Part shown: positions 36,514-45,738 of the stretch, one piece after another | Layout of the letters: each line of letters starts with the position of its first letter | How positions within the stretch are numbered: position 1 is the stretch's first letter | From: Tychonema litorale BBK16 | GTDB taxonomy: Bacteria; Cyanobacteriota; Cyanobacteriia; Cyanobacteriales; Microcoleaceae | NCBI RefSeq assembly: GCF_021648855.1 | Contig: NZ_JAKJHX010000008.1 | Coordinates: 5,950 to 69,949 of the forward strand | DNA length: 64,000 nucleotides | Direction of reading: 5' to 3' | Position numbers and translations under genes: made by a program | The notes under the pieces: model-generated | What the model was told of the DNA's origin: nothing | Databases searched by the model: none | Seen by the model: only the letters and a program-made list of their open reading frames with translations

Positions 36514-37833
36514 ATGAACGTTGACACTGCGTTAGAACGTGCAGAGGCATCTTTTCGTGCTCAGACGGGGAAATCCCCAACCGATCTGCAAAAAAACATA
36601 TTTCGTAAGCTATTAGAAGATAAGACTTACGAGAAAATTGCCAATGAATGTAACTGCAATCTGAGTTATGTTAAGGAGTTAGGTTCCAAATTCTGGCAAC
36701 TGCTGTCATCTGCACTGGGGAAAGAGGTCAGGAAAAAAAGCTTTAAGAATATACTCGAAGAAGACGATCGCTCCCCACCAACTCTCCAACTGCCCGAAAA
36801 ATTGCCAGAATCAGCGATCGCCCGTTCTCGACAAGATTGGGGGGAAGCCCCTGATGTCTCTGTTTTCTACGGACGTACAGAAGAATTGACCGCACTGAAG
36901 CAGTGGATTGTAACAGACCGCTGTCGGCTGGTGGCACTGTTGGGCATGGGGGGAATTGGCAAAACGTCTCTGTCTGTCAAACTGGCACAAGAAATTCAAA
37001 ATGATTTTGATTTCATTATCTGGCGAAGTCTCGATCGCGCTCCACCCATACATACCGTCCTCAAAGACATCATCCGATTTATCTGTAGCCAAGAGGAAAC
37101 AAATTTACCAGAAACACCCTCTGATGCCATCTCGCGAGCGATCGAGTGTTTAAACGCGCACCGATGTTTGGTAATAATTGATGGAGTCGAGACAATTATG
37201 GAAACAGGTTTGTTGGCTGGCAAATATCGAGACGGATATCAGGATTACGGTAGATTTTTCAAAAAAGTAGGTGAATTGAACCATAAAAGCTGCTTGGTAT
37301 TGACAACTTCAGAAAAATCTATCGACATTTCATTATTAGAAAATCGAACTCGCCTTGTTCGCTCTCATAAAGTGAGTCGCTTGAAAAATGAAGCCGCACA
37401 GCAAATTCTTCTCGAACGAGGGTTAGTAAAAGAAAAAGAATGGAATGATTTTATTGAAAGGTACGAAGGAAATCCTTTAGCACTATGGATGATTTCAGCA
37501 ACAATTATCACTTTATTTGCTGGTAAAACTTCTGATTTTCTTAAAACAGGTACTATCTTTATAGGAGGTCAAATCGAGGTAGTTCTATCCCAGATGTTTG
37601 AACGTGTAACTGATTTAGAAATAAAAATAATGTGTCAATTAGCTATCCTTAACAAGTCTGTTGACTTTAATCAATTGCGATCGGAGATTTCGTCGGATAT
37701 ATCTAGCTCAACATTAATGAATATTTTGGAATCCTTGAGTTGGCGATCGCTGATCGAAACCGAAATCGGTCAAGACTCGTTTAGGCTACAGCCTGTAATT
37801 AGGAAATATGTTATTAATCATTATTGTAGGTAA
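36514..37833 (+). CDS. HTH-NB-ARC STAND ATPase without sensor repeats
   Basis: A 439-residue protein. Residues 1-75 are a helical domain of the vMAP N-terminal HTH type (TYEKIANECNCNLSYVKELG). An NB-ARC NTPase follows with the P-loop GMGGIGKT (144-151), a Walker B CLVIIDGVE and a winged-helix end. STAND proteins of this type in cyanobacteria usually continue into WD40, TPR or other sensor repeats; this one stops after the ATPase. The next gene, 57 bases to ATG-open frame and 168 to its ATG, supplies WD40 repeats fused to a kinase. It is divergent from the M23-RTX gene, sharing a 174-base promoter region. The role is unknown; STAND NTPases act in signalling, defence and programmed death. Confidence 0.82.
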   Translation: MNVDTALERAEASFRAQTGKSPTDLQKNIFRKLLEDKTYEKIANECNCNLSYVKELGSKFWQLLSSALGKEVRKKSFKNILEEDDRSPPTLQLPEKLPESAIARSRQDWGEAPDVSVFYGRTEELTALKQWIVTDRCRLVALLGMGGIGKTSLSVKLAQEIQNDFDFIIWRSLDRAPPIHTVLKDIIRFICSQEETNLPETPSDAISRAIECLNAHRCLVIIDGVETIMETGLLAGKYRDGYQDYGRFFKKVGELNHKSCLVLTTSEKSIDISLLENRTRLVRSHKVSRLKNEAAQQILLERGLVKEKEWNDFIERYEGNPLALWMISATIITLFAGKTSDFLKTGTIFIGGQIEVVLSQMFERVTDLEIKIMCQLAILNKSVDFNQLRSEISSDISSSTLMNILESLSWRSLIETEIGQDSFRLQPVIRKYVINHYCR

Positions 37834-38000
37834 CAAATAACAATTTTTAGGTCGTAGTCTGAAATCCTTGATTTTCCCGAAAGCCTATAGTGTGCTTTGT
37901 TAGCGTTCCCCTCATTCTCGATCGCCCTGAAACCCAAATCCTACGCTTTTGGCGATCGAAAACTGTCCGAAGAGTTGAAATAAAGCATATTTTATCTGCC

Positions 38001-40007
38001 ATGCTTCAGCCTGGATTGATACTTCAAAATCGCTATCGTATTGTGCAAGAGTTAGATTTGAATCCTCCCGGAGGATTTGGCAAAATCTTTGATATTGTTG
38101 AGGAGCGAGGAACGCCCAAAATTCTCAAAGTTCTGCATTTTGAGAATTGCTCAAACTTGCAGGAAAAACAAATAGCAGTATCCCTGTTTGAGCGAGAGGC
38201 TAATGTCTTAATACGACTAGATCATCCAGGAATTCCTAAAGTCGAACCCGACGGATATTTTCTAGATCGAGAAGGAGGAAACACGCTTTACTGTCTAGTG
38301 ATGGAGAAAATTTACGGTTATAACTTGCAGCAATGGCTAAAGCAGAGAGATTATCAACCCATCAGCCAACAACAAGCAATTAATTGGTTAAAGCAACTGG
38401 TAAATATTCTAGCTTACTTGCATCAGCAACATTATTTTCACCGAGATATTAAGCCAGGAAATATCATATTAAAACCTGATGGTCAACTGGTGTTAATCGA
38501 CTTTGGAGCAGTGCGGATAATCACAAACACTTACCTTGCAAAAATTGCGGACGAGAATCAGGGGGAAGTTACAAAGATATATACCAAAGGCTACGCTCCG
38601 TTGGAGCAAAAAAACGGCAAAGCGCTGCCTCAATCCGATTTCTACGCCTTGGGACGCACTTTTGTCTTTCTTTTAACAGGAAAAAATCCATCTGACCTTG
38701 AAGACGAGCTATATCAAGAGGTGATTTGGCGAGATAAAGCACCACAAATTTCGGGATTGCTGGCAGATTTAATTGATCAGCTGATGGCTTTCTATCCCAA
38801 GAATAGACCGAAAAATCCCGAAGCAATTTTACAGGCTATAGCTAAGATTGAATGCCCTGGTGCAGAAGGGTTGTCGGCAGTGCCTCCGACTGAGTTACAG
38901 GGAATTAGCCCACTGAATACTGAAAGAAAGTGGCTGAAGTCATTAGCTACAACCCAGAAAGCATTAGTCGGAATTGGAATAACAGTATTTGCCAGTATCA
39001 CTGTATTAGTTTTACCTAAATTTGTTCCTTTACAAGGTCAATCTCCTGCACCTTTAAAAAATCTTTCTCTACTCAACACCTTGAAAGGAGGTTCGGAACT
39101 ATTTGATGCAGTCACCTCAGTTGCTTTTAGCCCTGACGGACAGACCCTTGTCAGAGGTAGTTATCAGGAACCGATCGAACTTTACAATTGGCGTACAGGG
39201 AAAGTCATTAAGAAACTATCTAGAGCTTCATCAAAACTTTGGTCGGTTGCAATCAGTCCCGATGGAAAATTGCTGGCTACCGGGCCGCTACTGGAGGAGG
39301 ATGCGAAAAATGAGAATGACACAACAATTAAGTTGTGGAATCTAGATAATGGGATGCTTTTGGGCACTCTCAAAGGTCATTCTAGCGATGTTAGATCGAT
39401 TGCTTTTAGCCCTGATGGTTTGACCATCGCTAGTGCTAGCCATGACAACACAATCAAACTGTGGCGTGTTAATACAAGAGAGCTGCTTTATACTTTTTAC
39501 GGACATACTAACCACGTTACTTCGATCGCTTTTCATCCTGATGGTAAAACCCTTGCTAGCGGTAGTGACGATCTGACTGTTAAGTTGTGGAGTCTGAATA
39601 GTAGGAAATTAATTCGCACTCTTAAAGGACATTCAGCCCAAGTTTTGTCTGTCGCTTTTAGTCCTGACGGTCAAACCCTTGTTAGCAGTAGTGGCAGGAA
39701 CGAACTTAGCGGTACTGCTGAAAATAGTATTAAACTGTGGAATCCGAAAACAGGGGAATTGCAGCGCACTCTTACTGGACACCTGAGTTCGGTTTGGTGT
39801 CTTGCTATCAGCCCGGATGGGCAAACTCTTGCAAGCGGGAGTTATGACAACTCCATTAGACTTTGGAATCTGCGTACTGGCGAATTATTGCAAACTCTCA
39901 CCGGACATTCAAACTGGGTTTATTCTGTTGCTTTTAGCCCCGATGGGCAGACTCTTGCCAGTGGCGGTCCAGATAGTTTTGTTAGGATTTGGAGTATTTC
40001 TCATTAA
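38001..40007 (+). CDS. Membrane Ser/Thr protein kinase with C-terminal WD40 propeller
   Basis: A 668-residue protein started at ATG 38001 (MLQPGLILQNRYRI). The kinase domain (about 10-285) has the Gly-rich loop NPPGGFGK, Lys43, Glu66, catalytic HRD with Asp149 in FHRDIKPGN, and DFG with Asp167, so it should be active. A transmembrane helix (about 306-325, ALVGIGITVFASITVLVLP) is followed by seven WD40 repeats (AFSPDGQTLASG...IKLW) forming one propeller (about 345-668), expected to lie outside the cytoplasm. The receptor-like layout suggests a sensor. It follows the NB-ARC gene on the same strand with no clear terminator, and both could act in one pathway (inference). A 37-codon upstream extension is rejected for lack of a good start. 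Confidence 0.93.
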   Translation: MLQPGLILQNRYRIVQELDLNPPGGFGKIFDIVEERGTPKILKVLHFENCSNLQEKQIAVSLFEREANVLIRLDHPGIPKVEPDGYFLDREGGNTLYCLVMEKIYGYNLQQWLKQRDYQPISQQQAINWLKQLVNILAYLHQQHYFHRDIKPGNIILKPDGQLVLIDFGAVRIITNTYLAKIADENQGEVTKIYTKGYAPLEQKNGKALPQSDFYALGRTFVFLLTGKNPSDLEDELYQEVIWRDKAPQISGLLADLIDQLMAFYPKNRPKNPEAILQAIAKIECPGAEGLSAVPPTELQGISPLNTERKWLKSLATTQKALVGIGITVFASITVLVLPKFVPLQGQSPAPLKNLSLLNTLKGGSELFDAVTSVAFSPDGQTLVRGSYQEPIELYNWRTGKVIKKLSRASSKLWSVAISPDGKLLATGPLLEEDAKNENDTTIKLWNLDNGMLLGTLKGHSSDVRSIAFSPDGLTIASASHDNTIKLWRVNTRELLYTFYGHTNHVTSIAFHPDGKTLASGSDDLTVKLWSLNSRKLIRTLKGHSAQVLSVAFSPDGQTLVSSSGRNELSGTAENSIKLWNPKTGELQRTLTGHLSSVWCLAISPDGQTLASGSYDNSIRLWNLRTGELLQTLTGHSNWVYSVAFSPDGQTLASGGPDSFVRIWSISH

Positions 40008-40071
40008 CAGAGCTTAGTAGCAGCAAGCAAGTTTGTTGGTGAATCGATCTACCAATTAAGTTCTACAAACA

Positions 40072-40115
40072 GAGGATTGGACTGAAAAAAGACTATTCTT
40101 TTATACCCAATCCTC
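40072..40115. terminator. Inverted repeat downstream of the kinase-WD40 gene
   Basis: GAGGATTGG (40072-40080) and CCAATCCTC (40107-40115) are perfect complements around a 26-base loop. It lies between convergent genes and probably ends transcription, although the loop is long and no U-tract follows. Confidence 0.5.
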
Positions 40116-40157
40116 AACTATCTAAAAACAGCAGTCACTCGATAGCTGCTAATTATC

Positions 40158-40376
40158 CTATCTACGACCACCGCGATTACGGCTACTACAACTACAGCTT
40201 CTTGAGCCAGCAGGGCAGCTACAGGCAATTAGCTGCTGCGATCGCTCTTGTACCTGCGACTGTGACAACTCTCTGTTTGTTTGGGCGCTTGCTGCTGCTA
40301 GAGAAGGTGCGACATCTACGGTAATTATCGCTCCTGAAAGAACCAGTAAACCAAAACTCAAAAATCCAAAACGCAT
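40158..40376 (-). CDS. Small secreted Cys-rich protein
   Basis: A 72-residue precursor. The signal peptide is clear (MRFGFLSFGLLVLSGAIITV with cleavage likely after SLAAA). The mature part is about 45 residues, polar and Gln/Ser-rich, and ends in a Cys-dense, basic tail CSCPAGSRSCSCSSRNRGGRR (split here as CSCPAGSRSCSCS plus SRNRGGRR), with five cysteines within 13 residues. I do not recognise the family. Such peptides may bind metals or be disulfide-linked after export, for example by the VKOR pathway. It lies convergent to the kinase-WD40 gene; no coupling with another gene is seen. Confidence 0.6.
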   Translation of the reverse strand: MRFGFLSFGLLVLSGAIITVDVAPSLAAASAQTNRELSQSQVQERSQQLIACSCPAGSRSCSCSSRNRGGRR

Positions 40377-40712
40377 TGATTAACTCCGTTTTTTCACTTG
40401 ATTAACTTAACCTATTTACATGATGTCACGGAAGCCAAAATTTGTCAGTCTAGAAAAGTCGGCACTTTTGTCGCCCCGTTGAGTTGGAAAAAGTCGGGTT
40501 TAGTAGGGTGGGGGTTGGAAAGAAGTCTGTTGAAGAAGACTGGACAGAAGAAGGAATCGCTAACTAACTGTTAATAGCAGGGGTTTCCCCAAGCGAAATC
40601 GTACTTGCTTTTCATCATTCACAAGATGGTACTTTTACAGATTTTGCAGTTGCTTAGAGAGTTATATGCAAGAGCGATCGCTAGTCTTGGCCGGGATTGA
40701 CCGTCCTACGAG

Positions 40713-41597
40713 TTAAAAAATCTCCCCAACAATCATCCCAGCCAATATTACAAATCCCACCCACACATTTTGGCGAAAGATTTGACCATAAACGGGATTC
40801 GGAATATCCGCCTTCTGCAATTGACTGTACTGCAAAAACCACAAAACCGCCGCCCCAAAAATTGCCATCCAAAAACCAATATGCAACTCCAAATTAATCC
40901 CCATCGCCACCAACAAACCAACTGTAGCTACAAAGAAAAAACCCACAGCATTAGCCGCATAATCCCCAAAAAATATCGCGCTGGAATTCACACCCAAACG
41001 CAAGTCATCTTCCCTGTCGCTCATGGCATACACTGTATCAAATCCCATCGTCCACAGCACGACTGCGCCCCACAGCAACCAAGTAGCTAATTCTAGTTTT
41101 CCGACGGCGGCACTCCAACTAATTAAAACTGCAAATCCCCAGGCAATTGATAACACTAATTGCGGGACTGGAAAGAATCTTTTTGCTAGGGGATAGCAGA
41201 TAATTACTGGTACGGCGGCGACACACAGCCAGAAACTTAATGGATTGAGATAAAAGGCGAGAATGGCGGCGCAAGCAAAGGAAATTAAAGCAACTCCGAT
41301 CGCAGTTTGCACTTTTAGGGCGCGGGATGCTAGGGGGCGCGATCGCGTTCTTTCTACTTCTGGGTCAATATCGCGATCCCACAAGTCGTTGATCACGCAT
41401 CCCGCCGCACTCGTGGCTAAGGTACCCAACACAATCACACCCACCAATGCTGCGGGCGGCGTACCGTCAGTGGCTAAAAAAACGGCCCACAGGGCGGGAA
41501 TCATTAAAATTAGCCTTCCGGCTGGCTTGTCCCATCTCAACAGCCGGATGATAGTAAGTAGTGTAGATTCAGATTCGCGATCGGGCTCGGTAAGCAT
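40713..41597 (-). CDS. ubiA: 4-hydroxybenzoate polyprenyltransferase (plastoquinone pathway)
   Basis: A 294-residue integral membrane prenyltransferase with eight to nine hydrophobic helices. The two Asp-rich motifs that bind Mg2+-prenyl diphosphate are present: NDLWDRDID after helix 2 and DREDD in the later loop. In cyanobacteria this enzyme joins a solanesyl chain to 4-hydroxybenzoate in plastoquinone-9 synthesis. It is divergent from the Ppx/GppA gene, an arrangement common in cyanobacteria. The start at ATG 41597 gives a normal cytoplasmic N-terminus. Confidence 0.94.
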   Translation of the reverse strand: MLTEPDRESESTLLTIIRLLRWDKPAGRLILMIPALWAVFLATDGTPPAALVGVIVLGTLATSAAGCVINDLWDRDIDPEVERTRSRPLASRALKVQTAIGVALISFACAAILAFYLNPLSFWLCVAAVPVIICYPLAKRFFPVPQLVLSIAWGFAVLISWSAAVGKLELATWLLWGAVVLWTMGFDTVYAMSDREDDLRLGVNSSAIFFGDYAANAVGFFFVATVGLLVAMGINLELHIGFWMAIFGAAVLWFLQYSQLQKADIPNPVYGQIFRQNVWVGFVILAGMIVGEIF

Positions 41598-41689
41598 TTT
41601 AATTTTAGGTTTTTAATTTTTAATATTATAGGATGGTTAACTGGATTCGTGAAATAATCATAAATATCTGTCAACCCTGATACACTCCT

Positions 41690-43300
41690 ATGGTTAATTC
41701 ACTTCCTGCTGCGGAGTCAAATCGTATTATTGCTGCGATTGATATGGGTACTAACTCGTTTCATATGGTGATAGCGCGGATCGATCCGAAATTGCCTGCG
41801 TTTACGATTATTGCTAGAGAAAAAGATACGGTTCGATTGGGTGATTGTGAGACAAAAACAGGGTGTTTGAAGCCAGAAGTGATGGAAAGGGCGATCGCAA
41901 CTTTGCGCCGTTTTCAAGGTATCGCTAAAACTTTCAATGCTGAACAAGTCATCGCTGTGGCTACCAGTGCTGTTCGAGAAGCCCCAAATGGTCGAGATTT
42001 TCTCAAACGAGTTACTGACGAATTAGATCTAAATGTTAGCTTAATTTCGGGTCAAGAAGAAGCGCGGAGAATTTATCTTGGCGTACTTTCGGGAATGGAG
42101 TTTAACAATCAATCCCAGGTGATTATTGACATTGGGGGCGGTTCTACTGAGTTAATTCTAGGAGATAGCGCAGAACCTCGATGTCTCACGAGTACCAAAA
42201 TTGGTGCGGTTCGCCTGACTGGAGAATTTGTGAAAACTGACCCGATTAGCAGGGAGGAGTTTGCCTATTTGCAAGCTTATATTCGGATTGCGTTGGAAAG
42301 ACCGATCGACGAATTGCGTGCCCAATTCAAGGCTGATGAAACTCTCCGTTTAATTGGCACTGCTGGAACCATCGAAACTTTAGCTGCAATTAACGCTCGC
42401 GAAAAGTTGGGAAGTGTACCAAGTCCACTCGCTGGCTATCAACTAAGTTTAAAGGATTTGCAGGATTTAGTCAATCGTTTTCGCAAACTTTCCTATGCCG
42501 AAAGGTTGGCAATTCCGGGAATGTCGGACAAGCGGGCAGAAATTATTCTGGCGGGCGCTTTGATTTTGCAGGAAGCAATGACGCTATTGGGGATGGAATT
42601 TCTCACTGTGTGCGATCGATCTTTGAGAGAAGGCGTAATTGTTGACTGGATGCTGTCTCGCGGTTTAATTGAAAACCGTTTGCGCTACCAAGGTTCAATT
42701 CGCCAGCGCAGTGTTCTGCATATGGCAGAAAAGTATCAAGTTAATTTAGAACATAGCCAAAAAATTGCAGATTTTGCTCTGAATTTGTTTGACCAAACTC
42801 AAGGAATTTTGCATTATTGGGGGACGGAAGAACGGGAATTATTGTGGGCGGCGGCAATTTTACACAACTCCGGTTTGTATGTTAGTCATTCGGCGCACCA
42901 CAAGCATTCTTACTATTTAATTCGGAATGGTGAGTTATTGGGATATACTGAAACAGAGATTGAAGTAATTGCTAATTTATCTCGCTATCACCGAAAAAAT
43001 TCTCCCAAGAAAAAGCATGAGAACTTTGTAATTCTCCCGAAGAAATACCGGGAAGTGGTTAGTAAATTGCATCCGTTACTTAGGCTGGCTGTGGCTTTGG
43101 ATAGACGGCAAATTGGGGCAATTTCAGATTTCAAATGTGAGTTAAGACCGGAAGTTCGAGAGTTTCACTTGCATCTAAAACCAGTAAATCCCGGTGATGA
43201 CTGCGCTCTAGAACTCTGGAGTTTGGATTATAAAAAGCCGGCTTTTGAATATGAGTATAATCTCAAATTAGTCGCAACTTTGGAAGGAATCGGCGGTTAA
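41690..43300 (+). CDS. ppx: Ppx/GppA exopolyphosphatase family protein
   Basis: A 536-residue enzyme degrading polyphosphate and possibly pppGpp. The N-terminal actin/hexokinase-like ATPase fold shows AAIDMGTNSFHMVIA (phosphate loop 1), VATSAVREAPNG, VIIDIGGGSTELIL (loop 2) and GTAGTIETLAA. The catalytic Glu of family members is expected in SGQEEAR. The C-terminal HD-like helical domain covers about 330-536 (ILHNSGLYVSHSAHHKHSYY). All domains are intact and of usual length. It is divergent from ubiA across 93 bases. Confidence 0.93.
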   Translation: MVNSLPAAESNRIIAAIDMGTNSFHMVIARIDPKLPAFTIIAREKDTVRLGDCETKTGCLKPEVMERAIATLRRFQGIAKTFNAEQVIAVATSAVREAPNGRDFLKRVTDELDLNVSLISGQEEARRIYLGVLSGMEFNNQSQVIIDIGGGSTELILGDSAEPRCLTSTKIGAVRLTGEFVKTDPISREEFAYLQAYIRIALERPIDELRAQFKADETLRLIGTAGTIETLAAINAREKLGSVPSPLAGYQLSLKDLQDLVNRFRKLSYAERLAIPGMSDKRAEIILAGALILQEAMTLLGMEFLTVCDRSLREGVIVDWMLSRGLIENRLRYQGSIRQRSVLHMAEKYQVNLEHSQKIADFALNLFDQTQGILHYWGTEERELLWAAAILHNSGLYVSHSAHHKHSYYLIRNGELLGYTETEIEVIANLSRYHRKNSPKKKHENFVILPKKYREVVSKLHPLLRLAVALDRRQIGAISDFKCELRPEVREFHLHLKPVNPGDDCALELWSLDYKKPAFEYEYNLKLVATLEGIGG

Positions 43301-43319
43301 AACCGCGTCTACACAAACG

Positions 43320-43338
43320 AAGTCCGCCTTCGCGGACT
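43320..43338 (+). terminator. AGTCCGC hairpin downstream of ppx
   Basis: AGTCCGC and GCGGACT pair perfectly around CTTC, followed by CAGTTTT. It lies 20 bases after the ppx stop, and could be a terminator or part of the larger repeat that follows. Confidence 0.55.
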
Positions 43339-43346
43339 CAGTTTTC

Positions 43347-43426
43347 GTAGGTTGGGTAGAGCGTCAGCGAAACCCAACACTTTATTTTAGAAGAGTTGGG
43401 TTTCGCTATCGCTCTACCCAACCTAC
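43347..43426. repeat. GTAGGTTGGGT long-hairpin element
   Basis: Two 32-base arms (43347-43378 and 43395-43426) pair at 30 of 32 positions around a 16-base loop. GTAGGTTGGGT termini and internal GAAACCCAAC blocks are typical of MITE-like hairpins dispersed in cyanobacterial genomes. It fills the gap between ppx and selO. Confidence 0.85.
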
Positions 43427-43489
43427 ACTATCTACATTTTATTTTCAGTTGTTCAATTCACAGTCAACAGTCAACACTCAAATACAACA

Positions 43490-44917
43490 ATGTCAAATCC
43501 CTTACTTTCTCTCAACTACGAACCCGCCATCGAATCCCTGGGTGGCGACTACTTTGATGAAGTCGCGGCGGCTGATTTTCCGCAGCACATTCTCCGCTTC
43601 CGCAACGACCAATTATTGCCAATATTGGGTTTAGATCCCTCCCAAGTAACCGACGAACATTTCACCCAAGCATTCGGGGAATTTCACTGTGTCCGTCCTT
43701 TCCTCGCACTCCGCTACCACGGCTATCAATTTAACGAATACAACCCCAATTTAGGGGACGGTAGAGGCTTTTTGTACGGTCAAGTTCGTGGTACTGATGG
43801 CAGACTTTATGACTTTGGCACCAAAGGTTCCGGCCGTACTCCCTATTCGCGGTCGGCTGATGGTAGACTCACTCTCAAAGGGGGAGTTAGGGAAGTTTTG
43901 GCGGCTGAAGCTTTGCACCGGTTGGGGGTGAATACTTCCCGCTGTTTTAGCTTAGTTGAAACTGGGGATGCTTTGTGGCGGGGTGATGAACCTTCTCCAA
44001 CGCGATCGTCTGTAATGGTGCGTTTTAGCCATTCTCACATCCGGTTTGGTACTTTTGAAAGATTACATTACTTACGTCGCCCGGATTTAATTACAAAACT
44101 TTTAGATTTTGTGATTGAATATTACTACCCAGAATTGCATTTAGAATCTGAAAATAAGAATATTTCCCAATCTGAGAAATATGCACTGTTCTATGCTGAA
44201 TTAGTCAAGAAAGTGGCGGAATTAGTGGCTCAGTGGATGGCAGCGGGATTTTGTCATGCTGTGCTGAATACTGATAATATGTCGATTACTGGAGAAAGTT
44301 TTGATTACGGGCCTTTTGCTTTTATTCCAACTTACGATCCTAAGTTTACAGCGGCTTATTTTGACCATTATGGTCTTTATTGTTACGGGAATCAACCGTT
44401 TATTTGCAAGGGGAATTTAGAGAAGCTTCAGCAACCGCTAGCAGCGGCGATTCCTCAAGCTGATCTGGATGCTGCTTTGGCTAAGTTTGGCGAATATTAT
44501 AATACAGCTTATCGGCAGTTAATGCTGAATAGGTTGGGGTTTGATGATTTGCCAGAGGCAGATGCTGATGAGTTGTTGAAGTTGACAATTAAATTGCTGG
44601 CGGAGTCTCAAGTCGATTATCAAGGTTTCTTTTTTGAGCTGCGAAAACAGTTCGATAAAACTTGGCGAGATGATTCGAGTAAAATCTTTAGTGAGGCGGA
44701 ATCTACAGATTTGATGGCACATTGGCGAGAGTTCTATTGTCACGTTTTGCAAACTTTGTCTGCGGATGATCTGGATAAAATGGCGGATAGATTACGTCAA
44801 TATAATCCTGAACAATCGCTGTTGAGACCGACGATTGAGGCGGTTTGGGAGCAGATAGCTATTGAGGATAATTGGGAACCTTTTTATGAGTTGGTAAAGA
44901 GACTTCAAAACTCGTAA
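43490..44917 (+). CDS. selO: SelO-family protein adenylyltransferase
   Basis: A 475-residue pseudokinase-fold enzyme of the SelO/YdiU/UPF0061 family, which in other bacteria transfers AMP to protein side chains during redox stress. Conserved segments include [85 protein letters not shown] and YCYGNQP. The N-terminal half holds the inverted ATP site, and HAVLNTDN contains the Asn/Asp metal ligands. Length is normal for the short form. It is preceded by a hairpin repeat and a short CAGTCAA duplication. Confidence 0.94.
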   Translation: MSNPLLSLNYEPAIESLGGDYFDEVAAADFPQHILRFRNDQLLPILGLDPSQVTDEHFTQAFGEFHCVRPFLALRYHGYQFNEYNPNLGDGRGFLYGQVRGTDGRLYDFGTKGSGRTPYSRSADGRLTLKGGVREVLAAEALHRLGVNTSRCFSLVETGDALWRGDEPSPTRSSVMVRFSHSHIRFGTFERLHYLRRPDLITKLLDFVIEYYYPELHLESENKNISQSEKYALFYAELVKKVAELVAQWMAAGFCHAVLNTDNMSITGESFDYGPFAFIPTYDPKFTAAYFDHYGLYCYGNQPFICKGNLEKLQQPLAAAIPQADLDAALAKFGEYYNTAYRQLMLNRLGFDDLPEADADELLKLTIKLLAESQVDYQGFFFELRKQFDKTWRDDSSKIFSEAESTDLMAHWREFYCHVLQTLSADDLDKMADRLRQYNPEQSLLRPTIEAVWEQIAIEDNWEPFYELVKRLQNS

Positions 44918-44937
44918 AAAGTTGAACCATCTGGAGA

Positions 44938-45000
44938 GGGCAGTGCGTTTCGATACAATTAATCGGGGTAAGAAAACGGCATGGCTGTGTCCTCTTCAGC
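44938..45000. repeat. Degenerate CAGTGC/GCTGTGTCC dispersed repeat
   Basis: GGGCAGTGCG and ATGGCTGTGTCC flank GATACAATTAATCGGGG after the selO stop. It is a worn member of the family seen near 11190 and 24305. Confidence 0.4.
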
Positions 45001-45089
45001 CTTCAGTCTGCAAGTCTTGCGGATTTTTAGCATTGAGCATGGTAATATCTTTTGGCTTGTAGACATACTTCAAACTCCCAAATACTTTT

Positions 45090-45617
45090 ATGAAAATGCT
45101 GGATTCACAAGGTCGCCTGTTTGGTAAACTTAGTATCTTAGACCTAGGCGCTGCTCTGATCATTCTGCTAGTTGCAGTCGGAATTTTCTTCTTTCCTGGT
45201 ACTTCTGGCGGTTCCGTGGCACAAGTCGGCGGCGCGGGTGTCAAAGTGGTAGAAATCGATGCTATTGCGATCGGTCTCAAAGGGACGAACTTTCAAGAGT
45301 TATTCAAAGCAGGTGATAAAATCAATGTGATTATCCGCAATCAACCCTCTGGTCAGATTATGATCAAGTCTGTCAAAACTCTGACTAGAACCTTAGCCGT
45401 TACTCAGCCCGATGGTACGTTAAAAGCTTTACCAGACCCCAGAGAAGAAGAATCCTTCAGTAGAAATATGATGTTTACCTTGGAAGGTAAGGGTCAAGTT
45501 ACTGAAAATGGCCCGGTTTTGGGTAATACTAAAGTTAAAATTGGTACTACGTTAGAACTTGAAGGCAAGAAGTACATTTTCAATGCCAGTGTGATTGATG
45601 TTCGTGTCAAAGAGTAA
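45090..45617 (+). CDS. DUF4330 family protein
   Basis: A 175-residue protein conserved in cyanobacteria. An N-terminal anchor helix (about 14-34, [20 protein letters not shown]) is followed by a beta-rich soluble domain with [18 protein letters not shown] and [21 protein letters not shown]. The function of DUF4330 is unknown; the layout suggests an extracytoplasmic, membrane-tethered protein. It is alone on its strand. The stop codon TAA (45615-45617) overlaps the first unit of a heptamer array. Confidence 0.85.
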
Positions 45618-45664
45618 TTGGGAATTGGGAATTGGGAATTGGGAATTGGGAATTGGGAATTGGG
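45616..45664 (+). repeat. (AATTGGG)7 heptanucleotide tandem repeat
   Basis: Seven perfect units begin within the stop codon of the DUF4330 gene. The same heptamer, in reverse orientation (CCCAATT), occurs at 59274. Confidence 0.97.
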
Positions 45665-45682
45665 AATTTGCACTCTTCTAAT

Positions 45683-45731
45683 AACCAATAACAACTCCCA
45701 ACTAACAACTCCCAACTGACAACTCCCAACT
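45683..45731 (+). repeat. 14-bp tandem repeat (ACAACTCCCAACTG)
   Basis: About three copies of a 14-base unit follow the AATTGGG array after a short spacer, reaching the end of the convergent hydrolase gene. It is itself two related heptamers (ACAACTC, CCAACTG). Confidence 0.85.
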
Positions 45732-45738
45732 GACTTTT

